NCBI RefSeq assembly: GCF_025398035.1
Contig: NZ_CP104558.1
Span: forward strand, 3,792,001 to 3,856,000
Direction: 5' to 3'
DNA from: Rossellomorea vietnamensis
Lineage (GTDB): Bacteria > Bacillota > Bacilli > Bacillales > Bacillaceae_B
Length of the DNA stretch: 64,000 bases
Part shown: positions 36,366 through 45,570 of the stretch, piece after piece
Position numbering within the stretch: position 1 is the first letter of the stretch
Layout of the letters: every line of letters begins with the position of its first letter
Notes under the pieces: model-generated
What the model saw: the letters and a program-made list of their open reading frames with translations, nothing else
What the model was told of the DNA's origin: nothing
Databases searched by the model: none
Program-made: the position numbers and the translations under genes

Positions 36366-37469
36366 ATGAAAGAAATCGAATTAAAACTTCAAGGAAAACT
36401 CAACAGGTTGACCAATCATACATTCAAGTTTGATGAAAGAATCAAGGATGGCTGGTTTTCAGCTGTGTATTTTTTAAAGACGAAGGAAATTGCCAAGAAA
36501 CATAAACCGGATGCAGTCATCACCATGCAATTCTTTCAAAAGACACATGCCGTGATTTGCGGAACGGACGAAGTCATCGCCCTTCTGCATACATTCGCTG
36601 ACAACCCGCAGAATCTTGAGATCCACTCCTTAAAGGATGGAGACCAGATCTCTCCGTTTGAAACCGTACTGACCATCAAGGGCCGCTATCAGGACTTTGG
36701 ATATTTAGAAGGCATCATCGACGGCATTCTTGCGAGAAGGACGTCCGTTGCGACGAGCGTTTACAATGTGATGAAAGCTGCTTCCTTATCGGGGAAACAG
36801 AAGCCCGTCATCTTTATGGGAGACCGTGACGATCATTTTACCCAACAGGCGGGAGACGGTTATGCAGCCTTCATAGGAGGGTCTACCGCCCAGGCGACCC
36901 ACGCCATGAATGAATGGTGGGGAAAAAAAGGGATGGGAACCATGCCTCATGCCCTCATTCAATTATTCAATGGGGATATCGTAGAGGCAACGAAAGCGTA
37001 CAAGGAAACATTCCCCGAAGATGAGCTGATCACCCTGGTCGATTACAATAATGATGTCATTACGGACTCATTGAAGGTCGCGAGAGAGTTTGGCCAGGAA
37101 TTAAAAGGGGTAAGGGTAGATACATCAAGAATGATGATCGATAAATACTTCCTTCGTAATCAGCATGTGCTTGGAACCTTTGATCCCCGCGGGGTCAATA
37201 TGCAACTCATCAATGCATTGAGAGATGCTTTGGACGAAGAAGGCTACCAGCACGTCAAGATTGTCGTATCGGGCGGCTTTAACGAAGACCGCATACGCCA
37301 GTTTGAGGAAAATCAAGTTCCAGTCGATATGTACGGAGTCGGAAGCAGTCTTCTGAAGATCCACGTTGGATTCACCGGGGACAACGTCGTCATCGACGGT
37401 TCCCCGGAAGCGAAGGCAGGAAGGAAGCTTCGCCCGAACCCCCGTCTGGAAAAAGTAGAATTCGAATAG
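36366..37469 (+). CDS. nicotinate phosphoribosyltransferase, short form
   Basis: This 367-residue enzyme of the NAPRTase/QPRTase fold should convert nicotinate and PRPP to nicotinate mononucleotide for NAD salvage. It is shorter than the classical PncB type (about 480 residues). Signatures are DGILARRTSVATSVYNVM (helix near 120), the Gly-rich GGSTAQATHAMNEWWG, and the phosphate-binding VSGGF with YGVGSSL near the end. The ATG at 36366 follows AAGGAGC. A gene of unknown function starts nine bases after it, so it is the first gene of a two-gene operon. Confidence 0.85.
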   Translation: MKEIELKLQGKLNRLTNHTFKFDERIKDGWFSAVYFLKTKEIAKKHKPDAVITMQFFQKTHAVICGTDEVIALLHTFADNPQNLEIHSLKDGDQISPFETVLTIKGRYQDFGYLEGIIDGILARRTSVATSVYNVMKAASLSGKQKPVIFMGDRDDHFTQQAGDGYAAFIGGSTAQATHAMNEWWGKKGMGTMPHALIQLFNGDIVEATKAYKETFPEDELITLVDYNNDVITDSLKVAREFGQELKGVRVDTSRMMIDKYFLRNQHVLGTFDPRGVNMQLINALRDALDEEGYQHVKIVVSGGFNEDRIRQFEENQVPVDMYGVGSSLLKIHVGFTGDNVVIDGSPEAKAGRKLRPNPRLEKVEFE

Positions 37470-37477
37470 GTGAGAAC

Positions 37478-38134
37478 ATGCAAGAGCAGGAAAGCACGTT
37501 AGATCTTGAGCGGTTCAGGCAGAAAAAACAGCAGATCGCCGAGGGTCATATTGAGGACCTCTACCGTAGAGCGTATGAGTACGCTTTTAAGGAAACGAAT
37601 ATAAGGGAAAAAGTACGGGCTAAAATGATCTTCTCTAAACGTTTTCTTCAACACGATGAGGCCCGGATAGAGGCTCGATTCGAGAAATTGTTTCAAGAAT
37701 GGTTTCTATTTGATTATAAAACCATCAAGGGGCAAACCTTATTCTTTCAATTTCTGCAGTCACATCCCCTTCAGGAATCAACCAAACTCCTTGGTGCCGT
37801 TGTATTGACGGCTGCCTGGGAACCCGTCATCGTCAAAGGGAAAGAAGAACGGACCGTACGCTGCCAAACGATCATTCAGGGAGAAGAAGTGATTGTTAAA
37901 ATGAACCCTGATTGGATAGAAAAGGAAATATTTGAAGAACAGGTCTATTTCGTGAGGAAAGTCCCGCTGGTGGTTCATCAGTGGATCTTAGGTCCTGTTT
38001 TTCCCGTGAAATCAATGGACGTAATAGCAAATTTACAAACACACTATAGTCAAATGAATCAAGAAACTGGGGTATTATGGAGGACGTTCTTAAAAGAAGA
38101 AGCGCCAAACTTCATTCTGCCCAGTCTTTCGTAG
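37478..38134 (+). CDS. hypothetical protein co-transcribed with nicotinate phosphoribosyltransferase
   Basis: I do not recognise this 218-residue protein. It is soluble, strongly helical and charged in its first half (RFRQKKQQIAEGHIEDLYRR). It is more beta-like in the second half, with several Trp and Phe. The ATG follows TAGGTGAGAAC, nine bases after the preceding stop, which suggests a linked but unproven role in NAD metabolism or its regulation. No catalytic motif stands out. Confidence 0.7.
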   Translation: MQEQESTLDLERFRQKKQQIAEGHIEDLYRRAYEYAFKETNIREKVRAKMIFSKRFLQHDEARIEARFEKLFQEWFLFDYKTIKGQTLFFQFLQSHPLQESTKLLGAVVLTAAWEPVIVKGKEERTVRCQTIIQGEEVIVKMNPDWIEKEIFEEQVYFVRKVPLVVHQWILGPVFPVKSMDVIANLQTHYSQMNQETGVLWRTFLKEEAPNFILPSLS

Positions 38135-38142
38135 CTTCTGCA

Positions 38143-38171
38143 TGGTCAGGGATTTCAAAAAATGATATAAT
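38143..38171 (+). promoter_or_regulatory. murC promoter with extended -10
   Basis: TGGTCA, a 17-base spacer and TATAAT preceded by TGA (extended -10), about 120 bases before murC. Confidence 0.65.
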
Positions 38172-38293
38172 GTTTCAAGTTGAAGAAAGTACGCTTTTTT
38201 CTAAACTCACATATCGAAAGCTAAAGACCGATGGCAAAATAAATATAGATTTCATATAATGCTTTTAGATAGACGATTGTTGGAGGTTCTATT

Positions 38294-39613
38294 ATGACGA
38301 TATATCATTTCGTAGGAATAAAGGGGTCGGGCATGAGTGCATTAGCCCAAATACTCCATGATATGGACTACGAGGTCCAAGGATCTGACGTAGATAAATA
38401 TTTCTTTACTCAGAAGGCTCTGGATGAATCAAATATAAAAATACTACCTTTCCAAAAAGAAAACATTGGAGGGGATATGCATGTGATCGCAGGGAATGCT
38501 TTCCCTGACACCCATGAAGAAATACAAGCGGCCGTTGAACAAGGACTGCCTGTGACAAGATATCATAAATTCCTTGGTGACTTCATGCAGGAATTCACAA
38601 GTGTTGCCGTAACGGGCGCCCACGGAAAAACATCGACAACCGGTTTACTGGCACATGTCATCAGTGGCGCAAAGCCGACTTCCTTCCTGATCGGGGATGG
38701 AACCGGTAAAGGCGAAGTGGATGCGAATTACTTTGTATTCGAAGCATGTGAATACAGACGACACTTCCTGTCTTATTTCCCTGACTATGCCATCATGACG
38801 AACATTGATTTCGATCATCCCGACTACTTTGCAAATGTGGATGACGTCTTTTCTGCTTTCCAGGAGATGGCCATGCAGGTGAAAAAAGGAATCATTGCAT
38901 GCGGGGATGACGAGCAGTTACAAAAAATCCAGGCGCAGGTACCGGTGGTGTTTTACGGTTTCGCCGAGGAAAACGACTTTCAGGCGAGAAACGTTTCACG
39001 GGACAGAACGGGTACATCATTCGATGTGTTTGTGCGGAATGAATTTTATGCCGCATTCAAAATCCCGACCTTCGGTGACCATAACATCATGAACGCCCTA
39101 TCCGTCATTGCCATCTGTCACTATGAAGAGCTTGATACGGCCATCGTCCAAGAACGGTTGAGCACATTTAAAGGAGTCAAGCGCCGTTTCTCTGAAAAAG
39201 AAGTGGGCTCACAGATCCTGATCGATGACTATGCTCACCATCCGACTGAAATCAAGGCAACCGTTGATTCGGCAAGACAGAAATATCCTGAAAAAGAGAT
39301 CATCGCTGTCTTCCAGCCTCACACATTTACACGTACGCAGACCTTCCTGACCGAGTTTGCCGAAACCTTGAGTCTTGCGGACAAAGTGTACTTATGTGAA
39401 ATCTTCGGTTCCGCACGGGAAAACCACGGAAAACTTTCCATCCACGATCTTGAAAGTAAGATCGAAGGATGCGAAATCATAGACGAACAAGATACGACCG
39501 CTTTACTCAAACATGAAAACGCCGTACTGATTTTCATGGGGGCGGGAGACGTGCAAAAGTTCCAGCAGGCATATGAACAGAAGCTTGGGGAACAATTGAA
39601 AGAAGAGAAATAA
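38294..39613 (+). CDS. murC: UDP-N-acetylmuramate--L-alanine ligase
   Basis: This 439-residue Mur ligase adds L-alanine to UDP-MurNAc in the cytosol, the first peptide step of peptidoglycan synthesis. It has the substrate-binding GIKGSGM loop (residues 8-14) and the ATP loop GAHGKTST (108-115). Later motifs typical of MurC include [10 protein letters not shown] and FQPHTFTRT. The ATG follows TTGGAGGTTCTATT. The place downstream of sftA is conserved in B. subtilis. Confidence 0.97.
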   Translation: MTIYHFVGIKGSGMSALAQILHDMDYEVQGSDVDKYFFTQKALDESNIKILPFQKENIGGDMHVIAGNAFPDTHEEIQAAVEQGLPVTRYHKFLGDFMQEFTSVAVTGAHGKTSTTGLLAHVISGAKPTSFLIGDGTGKGEVDANYFVFEACEYRRHFLSYFPDYAIMTNIDFDHPDYFANVDDVFSAFQEMAMQVKKGIIACGDDEQLQKIQAQVPVVFYGFAEENDFQARNVSRDRTGTSFDVFVRNEFYAAFKIPTFGDHNIMNALSVIAICHYEELDTAIVQERLSTFKGVKRRFSEKEVGSQILIDDYAHHPTEIKATVDSARQKYPEKEIIAVFQPHTFTRTQTFLTEFAETLSLADKVYLCEIFGSARENHGKLSIHDLESKIEGCEIIDEQDTTALLKHENAVLIFMGAGDVQKFQQAYEQKLGEQLKEEK

Positions 39614-39619
39614 TAGATA

Positions 39620-39651
39620 AAACCGGCTCTTATGGGAGCCGGTTTTTTTGT
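39620..39651 (+). terminator. terminator of murC
   Basis: AACCGGCTC pairs with GAGCCGGTT around TTATGG, followed by TTTTTTTG. Confidence 0.85.
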
Positions 39652-39657
39652 GGTTTG

Positions 39658-39692
39658 ATAAAAAAGCCACCGTCAGTAATGACGGCGGCTTC
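39658..39692 (-). terminator. terminator of ampS
   Basis: On the reverse strand GCCGCCGTCA pairs with TGACGGTGGC, then TTTTTT. Confidence 0.8.
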
Positions 39693-39699
39693 AAACTTC

Positions 39700-40815
39700 T
39701 TACTTCAAATTCTCCGGATTCAACACTTCAAGCTCTTCGATGACAAATCGACCGTCTTTTCGAATCAATACATCATCGAAATAGATTTCGCCGCCGCCAT
39801 ATTCAGGACGCTGGATCATCACCATATCCCAGTGGATGTTGGAGTGGTTTCCGTTATATGCCTCTTCGTAGCATTCCCCCGGTGTGAAGTGGAAGCTGCC
39901 GTCGATTTTCTCGTCAAAGAGGATGTCCTGCATCGGATGCTGGATGAATGGATTCACGCCGATGGCGAATTCCCCGACATATCGTGCCCCTTCATCCGTA
40001 TCAAAGATTTTGTTGATCCGGTCTGTGTCGTTCGCAGTGGCTTCCACGATCTTTCCTTCTTTGAATGTCAATTTGACGTTTTCGAACGTAAATCCGTTAT
40101 AAGGAGATGGCGTATTGTAGGAAATCACGCCGTTCACCGAGTCCTTCACAGGTGCACTGTACACTTCTCCATCAGGAATGTTCAGGCACCCCGCACATTT
40201 CACGGCAGGAATGTCCTTGATGGAGAATGTAAGGTCCGTCCCTTCCCCGACAAGGCGGACTTTATCTGTGTTGTTCATGAGTTCAACGAGGTTATCCATC
40301 GCTTTGTCCATTTTGCTGTAGTCCAGGTTGCAAACGTCAAAGTAGAAGTCTTCGAAGCCTTCTGTGCTCATGTTGGCGAGCTGTGCCATGGATGCCGTCG
40401 GGTAGCGGAGCACGACCCACTTCTTCTTAGGGACGCGGATTTCTCTATGTACTTTCTTCCCGATCGTATTACCGTGGATCTTCATTTTTTCGTCCGGTAC
40501 ATCTGATTGTTCGCTGATGTTATCGCCTGCACGTAAACCGATATACGCATCCATCTGCTCCATGACATTTGCTTCGAAGCTTGCGATCATATCATACTGC
40601 TCTTCCTGTGCCCCCATTAACAGTGCACGGTCGACTGCATGATCTTTGATGGATACGAAAGGATGACCTCCGGCTGCATACGCTTCTTTTACGAGAGCCG
40701 TCACCAGTTCACGCTGCAATCCGAAGTTTTCGATCAGCACTTTTTCTCCAGGCTGTAATTGAACAGAATATTGAATTAAATTTTTCGCCAGCTTTTCAAT
40801 GCGTGGATCTTTCAT
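39700..40815 (-). CDS. ampS: M29-family aminopeptidase
   Basis: This 371-residue dinuclear metallopeptidase of the thermophilic aminopeptidase (M29) family cleaves N-terminal residues from peptides in the cytosol. Expected ligand-bearing segments are visible: LVGEGTDLTFSI, GEVYSAPVKDSVNG, EFAIGVNPFI and HSNIHWDMV. It is somewhat shorter than the roughly 410 residues of B. subtilis AmpS. The ATG follows AAGGGGGAAAAAGAA on the reverse strand. Confidence 0.9.
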   Translation of the reverse strand: MKDPRIEKLAKNLIQYSVQLQPGEKVLIENFGLQRELVTALVKEAYAAGGHPFVSIKDHAVDRALLMGAQEEQYDMIASFEANVMEQMDAYIGLRAGDNISEQSDVPDEKMKIHGNTIGKKVHREIRVPKKKWVVLRYPTASMAQLANMSTEGFEDFYFDVCNLDYSKMDKAMDNLVELMNNTDKVRLVGEGTDLTFSIKDIPAVKCAGCLNIPDGEVYSAPVKDSVNGVISYNTPSPYNGFTFENVKLTFKEGKIVEATANDTDRINKIFDTDEGARYVGEFAIGVNPFIQHPMQDILFDEKIDGSFHFTPGECYEEAYNGNHSNIHWDMVMIQRPEYGGGEIYFDDVLIRKDGRFVIEELEVLNPENLK

Positions 40816-40924
40816 TTCTTTTTCCCCCTTATATGTAGTCTTTTTTATTGTACCCTAAAATACGTTGGCATGACTCGACCAAAATGTGAAATGCTAACCC
40901 AAGAAAAAATATTTATTTTTCATG

Positions 40925-40962
40925 CAGGAAATTGGTTTGGGATGAAGAAATACTAGTATAAT
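40925..40962 (+). promoter_or_regulatory. candidate sigma-H/SigA promoter region of ytxG
   Basis: CAGGAAAT (40925-40932), 11 bases, then GAAGAAAT resembles the sigma-H consensus (AGGAWWW-N11-12-RNNGAAT). TATAAT at 40957-40962, with TTGGTT 19 bases before it, is a poorly spaced SigA alternative. The B. subtilis ytx operon is known to have stress and sigma-H input. Confidence 0.4.
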
Positions 40963-41015
40963 GTTTATTTGTTCATCATAAGGGTAAAGAATTTCTATAC
41001 ATGGAGGTGTGGCAT

Positions 41016-41537
41016 ATGGAAATCATTCTTTATCTAAGCGTAGCTGTCATAGCAGTTGCATTTTTCATTTTGGTTATGAGTTTGATGAAGACTTTGAAGT
41101 CCCTGGGCTCTACATTGGACAGCGTCTCAACGACAATGACCGGACTTGAGAGCCAGCTTCAAGGAGTAACAAGAGAGTCTACAGAATTACTACATAAAAC
41201 GAATCTATTGGCTGAGGATATCCAGAAGAAGTCTGAGGATCTGAACACGGTTGTTTATGCGGTAAGAGATGTAGGGCATTCCATCCAGAACCTTAATAAC
41301 TCGGTGAAGAAGGTAAGTACTTCCATTTCGACTGAACTGGAGCGCAACCAGGGCAAGATTTCACAGGTGGTTCAATGGGGTAATGCATTCATTGAGTTAA
41401 AGGACAAATGGAAACAAAAACAGGAAAAACAGCCAACACAACCTGATGTTGCTGATGTAGCTGTTCCAAACCAAGCATCCAAGGAAGTTCGATCTCGAGA
41501 AAAATTAGTTAAAAGAGCAAGATCTTATAACAATTAG
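41016..41537 (+). CDS. ytxG: DUF948 general stress protein YtxG
   Basis: This 173-residue protein has one N-terminal membrane helix (residues 2-24, [18 protein letters not shown]). A long amphipathic coiled coil follows ([20 protein letters not shown] onward), then a basic tail. That fits the DUF948 family. It likely forms membrane-anchored coiled-coil assemblies; the molecular role is unknown. I chose the ATG at 41016 behind GGAGGTG. ytxH begins 16 bases downstream. Confidence 0.85.
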   Translation: MEIILYLSVAVIAVAFFILVMSLMKTLKSLGSTLDSVSTTMTGLESQLQGVTRESTELLHKTNLLAEDIQKKSEDLNTVVYAVRDVGHSIQNLNNSVKKVSTSISTELERNQGKISQVVQWGNAFIELKDKWKQKQEKQPTQPDVADVAVPNQASKEVRSREKLVKRARSYNN

Positions 41538-41553
41538 AGAGGGGAATTTTTAC

Positions 41554-42036
41554 ATGACTCAACAGTACAATCAAAACCAGAACCAAAACCAGACAAATGA
41601 CAGCAACAACATCAACTCAAAGGATTTCATGATCGGAACACTGATCGGAGGAATCGTGGGAGCGGCAGCGGCCCTTCTAATGGCACCGAAATCAGGTAAG
41701 GACCTTCGAAATGATATCAATGAGAAAACCGTCGTCCTTAAGGAAAAGACAGGACAATGGAAAGACACGGCTGTAGAGAAGAGCAATGAGCTTGCAGCAG
41801 TGGCGAAAGAAAAATCTTCTGCCCTGACAAAATCCGTACAAGAACAGTCCAACAATGTGGTTGGGAAACTGAAAACATACCGCACCAATAATAACGAACT
41901 CCAAGAAACAAATGAAGAGCTTCAAGCAGTTTCAGCAGTGGGAACGACACCTGCTGACGAAACGGAAGATGTGAATCAGAAGCTTGAAGAAACGAAGAAA
42001 GCTTTTGACGAAACTGAAAAGACATACAATCAATAA
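41554..42036 (+). CDS. ytxH: YtxH-domain protein
   Basis: This 160-residue protein opens with an Asn/Gln-rich tail (QYNQNQNQNQ). A Gly/Ala-rich membrane helix (about 24-48, MIGTLIGGIVGAAAALLMAP) and the YtxH signature PKSGKDLRNDI follow, then a long charged coiled coil. It is a general stress protein of unknown function, co-transcribed with ytxG. The ATG follows AGAGGGGAATTTTTAC. Confidence 0.85.
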   Translation: MTQQYNQNQNQNQTNDSNNINSKDFMIGTLIGGIVGAAAALLMAPKSGKDLRNDINEKTVVLKEKTGQWKDTAVEKSNELAAVAKEKSSALTKSVQEQSNNVVGKLKTYRTNNNELQETNEELQAVSAVGTTPADETEDVNQKLEETKKAFDETEKTYNQ

Positions 42037-42052
42037 TCATTGATTCAAAGGG

Positions 42053-42088
42053 CGGTGAAGTGATATGATGACTTCACCGTTTTTTTGT
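42053..42088 (+). terminator. terminator of ytxG-ytxH
   Basis: CGGTGAAGT pairs with ACTTCACCG, then TTTTTTTG. It separates ytxJ from the first two genes. Confidence 0.8.
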
Positions 42089-42158
42089 TGAAATGAAAAG
42101 GTTTATAAATCACTATGGCTAAGGAACCATTACAATTGTGAAAGGAAGTATGGAACAG

Positions 42159-42473
42159 ATGAAAAAGATCGATACCGTTCAGGAGTTTGAACAACTTTCC
42201 GAGACAAATCCGCGTTTCTTCTTTATGAAACACAGTCTCACTTGCCCTGTAAGCTCGAATGCCTTCACCGAATACCAGGCATTTTTGAACAAGCATGAAG
42301 AGGAAGATGGCTACTATCTGGCCGTCCAGGAATCAAGGGAACTGTCACAGCATATCGCCGAAAAATACGGCATCCGCCACGAATCACCCCAGGCCTTCCT
42401 CTTCATAGAGGGAAAACCCGGCTGGAATGCCTCCCACTGGAAAATCACCGAAAGCGAACTGGACAAACTATAA
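42159..42473 (+). CDS. ytxJ: bacilliredoxin-like protein YtxJ
   Basis: This 104-residue thioredoxin-fold protein has one active-site cysteine in TCPVS (Cys29), the motif of monothiol bacilliredoxins that remove bacillithiol from proteins. That places it in stress redox repair. The start is ATG at 42159 (AAAGGAAG about 10 bases upstream) or ATG at 42150. A weak sigma-B-like pair (GTTTAT, 15 bases, AGGAAC) lies at 42101-42127. A terminator separates it from ytxGH, so it probably has its own promoter. Confidence 0.85.
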   Translation: MKKIDTVQEFEQLSETNPRFFFMKHSLTCPVSSNAFTEYQAFLNKHEEEDGYYLAVQESRELSQHIAEKYGIRHESPQAFLFIEGKPGWNASHWKITESELDKL

Positions 42474-42482
42474 GACAAAGGA

Positions 42483-42512
42483 GACTCTGATTTAATCAGG
42501 GTCTTTTTTTTT
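42483..42512 (+). terminator. terminator of ytxJ
   Basis: GACTCTGAT pairs with ATCAGGGTC around TTA, followed by TTTTTTTTT. Confidence 0.75.
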
Positions 42513-42540
42513 GAAAATATTTGGTAATTCCCTCCTAAAC

Positions 42541-42565
42541 GTTTATTTATCTTCTCACAGGGAAG
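42541..42565 (+). promoter_or_regulatory. candidate sigma-B promoter of the second YtxH-like gene
   Basis: GTTTAT (42541-42546), 13 bases, then GGGAAG (42560-42565) fits the sigma-B consensus GTTTAA-N12-15-GGGTAT at nine of twelve positions. It lies 43 bases before the start codon. Confidence 0.55.
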
Positions 42566-42608
42566 GTAACTTATAAGAATAAAAAATAGATAAATGGAGG
42601 AACGATTT

Positions 42609-43163
42609 ATGACACAGCCTGTACCTTATGAAACTGGGACAAGAAATAATGCGAAAGTGAACGGAAAAAGGAGCGGCAAATTAGTAAAAGGAATGGTGAT
42701 GGGAGCCGTCGTAGGTGGAGCCCTTGCCATGCTGGATAAAACAACGAGGAAAAATGTGACATCAAGGACATCTGACATGAAGGACTCTACAATGGGGATG
42801 GTTGCCAAGGTGAGAGAGAATCCTTCAGGAGTGGTGAATGACTGGCAGGACCGCCTGAAAACAGCGTCCAATGTGTTGAAAGAAGCCATCAACGACGCGC
42901 AGAACCTGTACGAAAAGGTGAATGACGATGTGGTGGATCAAGTCAATCAAATTAAAGATGATTCAACTGAAATGATTGCCACGACGAAAGAAGCCGCAGA
43001 AGAATTAAAGGATATCGGCAGTAAGGTAAAAGAAGCGGGAGAAGAAGTGACTGGTGAATCCACTCCGTCTAAGCCTGTGACAAGCTCTACTTCCACATCA
43101 GATGATCAGTCGATTCATCCAACGAACCGTACAAGCAGCATTCCGGGACAAGTTGGATCATAA
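42609..43163 (+). CDS. YtxH-like coiled-coil stress protein
   Basis: This 184-residue protein has a Gly/Ala-rich hydrophobic segment (about 20-37, KGMVMGAVVGGALAML). A long helical, charged region (about 60-145) and a Ser/Thr/Pro-rich tail follow. The layout mirrors YtxH, so I read it as a paralogue in the same stress locus. The ATG at 42609 follows ATGGAGGAACG. A sigma-B-like promoter precedes and a terminator follows. The function is unknown. Confidence 0.72.
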   Translation: MTQPVPYETGTRNNAKVNGKRSGKLVKGMVMGAVVGGALAMLDKTTRKNVTSRTSDMKDSTMGMVAKVRENPSGVVNDWQDRLKTASNVLKEAINDAQNLYEKVNDDVVDQVNQIKDDSTEMIATTKEAAEELKDIGSKVKEAGEEVTGESTPSKPVTSSTSTSDDQSIHPTNRTSSIPGQVGS

Positions 43164-43196
43164 TAAAAAACTGGCGTAATCGCCAGTTTTTTTGTT
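43164..43196 (+). terminator. bidirectional terminator between the YtxH-like gene and the FtsA-like gene
   Basis: AAAACTGGCG pairs with CGCCAGTTTT around TAAT. It is flanked by an A run and a T run, so it works on both strands. Confidence 0.85.
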
Positions 43197-43205
43197 GTCT
43201 GATTT

Positions 43206-45365
43206 TTATCTGCGGGAAGCTTGGGGCCAGATGATTTCCAGTTCGTCACCCTGCTCGATTTCTTCGTAAAAAGTCGTTTCCACTCCATTTTTCAAAAGGA
43301 CAAAGCTTCCGTTCGAATGAGGGGGCATGTTGATTTCCACCGCATTAAATAAGTCCTGAAAGATAAATGAACCCGCATGCTGTTCTTCTATCAGTATGGA
43401 ATCACCAGGGAATAAACGATCTTCCATGGCGAGCTTGATGCCATTCCGTGTGACGGTGCTGCTTTCCTTCTGAAGATGTAATTCCTGGCCGTTAAACGTA
43501 ATCATGATTGCTTTTTCCACTGTTATCTGTTTCTTGGCAAGCAGTTCATTCACCGTTGGAGTGACACCCGGTTTGTATGAGATCTCATCCCCATTCTTGA
43601 CTTTAGATGAGTGTTTCGCCTCGATCCCATTGATCAATAATTTTCCGGAATAGGATGGGAAGAAGGTATCCACCCCGTTGATGGAGATTCGATAAGGCTT
43701 CGTTCCCTCCATCCACTCGTTGTAGCCCAAGTGGGTCAACAGATCCTGCAGGGTATCGATCAATTCAATCCGGATCGCATCACGGTCGCAAATGATGTCT
43801 TCCAATCGTGCGACTTGATTATTCCTGAAGACGAGAGGGGAGAGAAGGTGCGGGTTCCCATCTATGACAATCTGCATTGCCGAGGAGGAATCCACCAGGT
43901 CTCCGATTGTCACCTGAGGAGATGATCCGTCTTTCCCTTTCTGAACAGAAATCCGGTCATGATTCTGAATTTTTTCGTCCAGTGCACACTGGAGGCCATT
44001 TTTTTCGATGTGTGGCGGCTCGCCGTGACCACCAGGTAACGTGATGTCCTGTCCGTTCACATTGACGAAGAATCCATTTCCAGGTGTACCATGCCACTTG
44101 GTTAATTTTAACCCCGCAGCAAGGAGGCAGTCGCCAACTGTCAGATCCTTGACTTCGAATAAGCGGACAGGCTGGTCATTTACATACGCCGTGACATATT
44201 GGACCGGGGCCTGCTTCGCTGCAATGGCGATCCCGATCGGCGTGACAAGTTCAGGTCCCTTTGTCACTTCATCCGATACAGTTATGTTCTGAATCGCGTC
44301 CACACCTCTTACGGCCACCCGGTTGGCAGGCAGCTCCAGGGATGAAGCCAGTTGGACAGGGAGGCCGGGTGTCAGGCTGCCTCCCCCTACGAGCATGACG
44401 GCCTGTGGCGGTTTTCCGTTGTTCAGGCGCAGGATTTCATTCGAAATCTCGCCGGCTAGCCGGTTCACAGAAGGAGAGATTTTCTCTACCACTTCATGGG
44501 ACGGAAAGCTCGTTTCAAACCCGAGAATATCGGTCACCGTAATCTCTTCTGAAGACTGAAGATCCCGCTTCGCCTGTTCGGCCAAAGGGAAATCAAGCAA
44601 TAACTCGTTACTGATCGCTTCAGTGATTTCATCACCTGCTGTCGGCACCATCCCATAGGCAATGACCGTGCCCAAATTGGTGATGGCGATATCCGAGGTT
44701 CCCGCTCCGATATCAACCAGGGCAACGTTCAGCCGGCGCATGGATTCAGGGATGAGAACGTTGATGGCAGCGATGGGCTCCAGTGTCAGGGCTTCCATCT
44801 CAAGCCCTGACCGTGTCAGTGCCGCAATAAGGGAGTCCACGACGACACGGGGCAGGAAGGTCGCGATGATTTCGACGCTTGCTTCATCCCCCTGCTGGTC
44901 GATCAGGCTGCCGATCTCCTCGCCTTCCAGCCGGTAAAAAAGGACGGAGTACCCAACACAGTAATAATGATAGCCCTTTGAATCGTTCTCATTTTCAGCA
45001 GCAGCTGCTTGTGCCTGTTGAACGGCGCTCAGCTCCAGATGAAGGACGTCGTTTTTCTGAAGCAAGGGTTTTCCCTTGATCGTTGACGTTGATAGGGCCG
45101 TTTCTGTTTTCAGGGCGCGTCCTGCAGCTGCGACACACACTTTATAAAGGGGACCGTGTTTCTTTTCCAACTGTCCTTTAATGGAGGAGATAACCTCCGA
45201 AACAGCCGGGACATCATGAATCTGTCCATCGAGCATGGCCCGTTTCTTATGTTCTTCTATTAAAATATCGGAAACTTGAAATATTCCGTCTATTTCTTCC
45301 AGAATGATCCCGACAACCGACCGTGTTCCGATGTCCAATGCAAAGATTTTTTGCTTTTTTTTCAA
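43206..45365 (-). CDS. FtsA/PilM-like actin-fold protein with five tandem C-terminal repeats
   Basis: Residues 1-390 of this 719-residue protein are an FtsA/PilM-type actin-fold ATPase. It has phosphate-1 DIGTRSVVG (11-19), phosphate-2 DIGAGTSD (219-226) and the adenosine motif GGGS (327-330). Residues 405-719 hold about five repeats (near 405-479, 483-533, 534-598, 603-659, 664-713). Each has a DLL-type helix, an NG turn, a second NG and a closing GDxIxI strand, suggesting small beta-grasp-like modules. FtsA-type membrane-binding helix is not visible. The start is TTG behind GGGTGA. It may act in division, envelope assembly or a pilus-like system; the role is unknown. Confidence 0.78.
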   Translation of the reverse strand: MKKKQKIFALDIGTRSVVGIILEEIDGIFQVSDILIEEHKKRAMLDGQIHDVPAVSEVISSIKGQLEKKHGPLYKVCVAAAGRALKTETALSTSTIKGKPLLQKNDVLHLELSAVQQAQAAAAENENDSKGYHYYCVGYSVLFYRLEGEEIGSLIDQQGDEASVEIIATFLPRVVVDSLIAALTRSGLEMEALTLEPIAAINVLIPESMRRLNVALVDIGAGTSDIAITNLGTVIAYGMVPTAGDEITEAISNELLLDFPLAEQAKRDLQSSEEITVTDILGFETSFPSHEVVEKISPSVNRLAGEISNEILRLNNGKPPQAVMLVGGGSLTPGLPVQLASSLELPANRVAVRGVDAIQNITVSDEVTKGPELVTPIGIAIAAKQAPVQYVTAYVNDQPVRLFEVKDLTVGDCLLAAGLKLTKWHGTPGNGFFVNVNGQDITLPGGHGEPPHIEKNGLQCALDEKIQNHDRISVQKGKDGSSPQVTIGDLVDSSSAMQIVIDGNPHLLSPLVFRNNQVARLEDIICDRDAIRIELIDTLQDLLTHLGYNEWMEGTKPYRISINGVDTFFPSYSGKLLINGIEAKHSSKVKNGDEISYKPGVTPTVNELLAKKQITVEKAIMITFNGQELHLQKESSTVTRNGIKLAMEDRLFPGDSILIEEQHAGSFIFQDLFNAVEINMPPHSNGSFVLLKNGVETTFYEEIEQGDELEIIWPQASRR

Positions 45366-45451
45366 TTCGTATTCACCCGCTTTAGCCTAGTCTCATACAA
45401 TACTAAAATACTTTAGCGCTTAAAAGCGTCTAATTAATAAAGAATTTTATC

Positions 45452-45480
45452 GTGACATTTTCGATGTGTTCTATTATAAT
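45452..45480 (+). promoter_or_regulatory. SigA promoter of aroA
   Basis: GTGACA (45452-45457), a 17-base spacer and consensus TATAAT (45475-45480), about 90 bases before aroA. Confidence 0.7.
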
Positions 45481-45570
45481 AAGTTTCAATATCAAAAATG
45501 TATCATACTTTCTTAAAACTATAACAGTTTTTACGTATGAACAGGATAAAAAAAGAAAGGGTGCTGTATT

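Noticed and set aside
38077-38259. A 60-codon forward frame between the NAPRTase partner and murC
   Set aside because: It overlaps the end of the preceding gene and contains the likely murC promoter.
39655-40506. A 283-codon forward frame opposite ampS
   Set aside because: It lies wholly within the conserved M29 peptidase gene and its terminator, has no ribosome site and resembles nothing known. It is a shadow frame.
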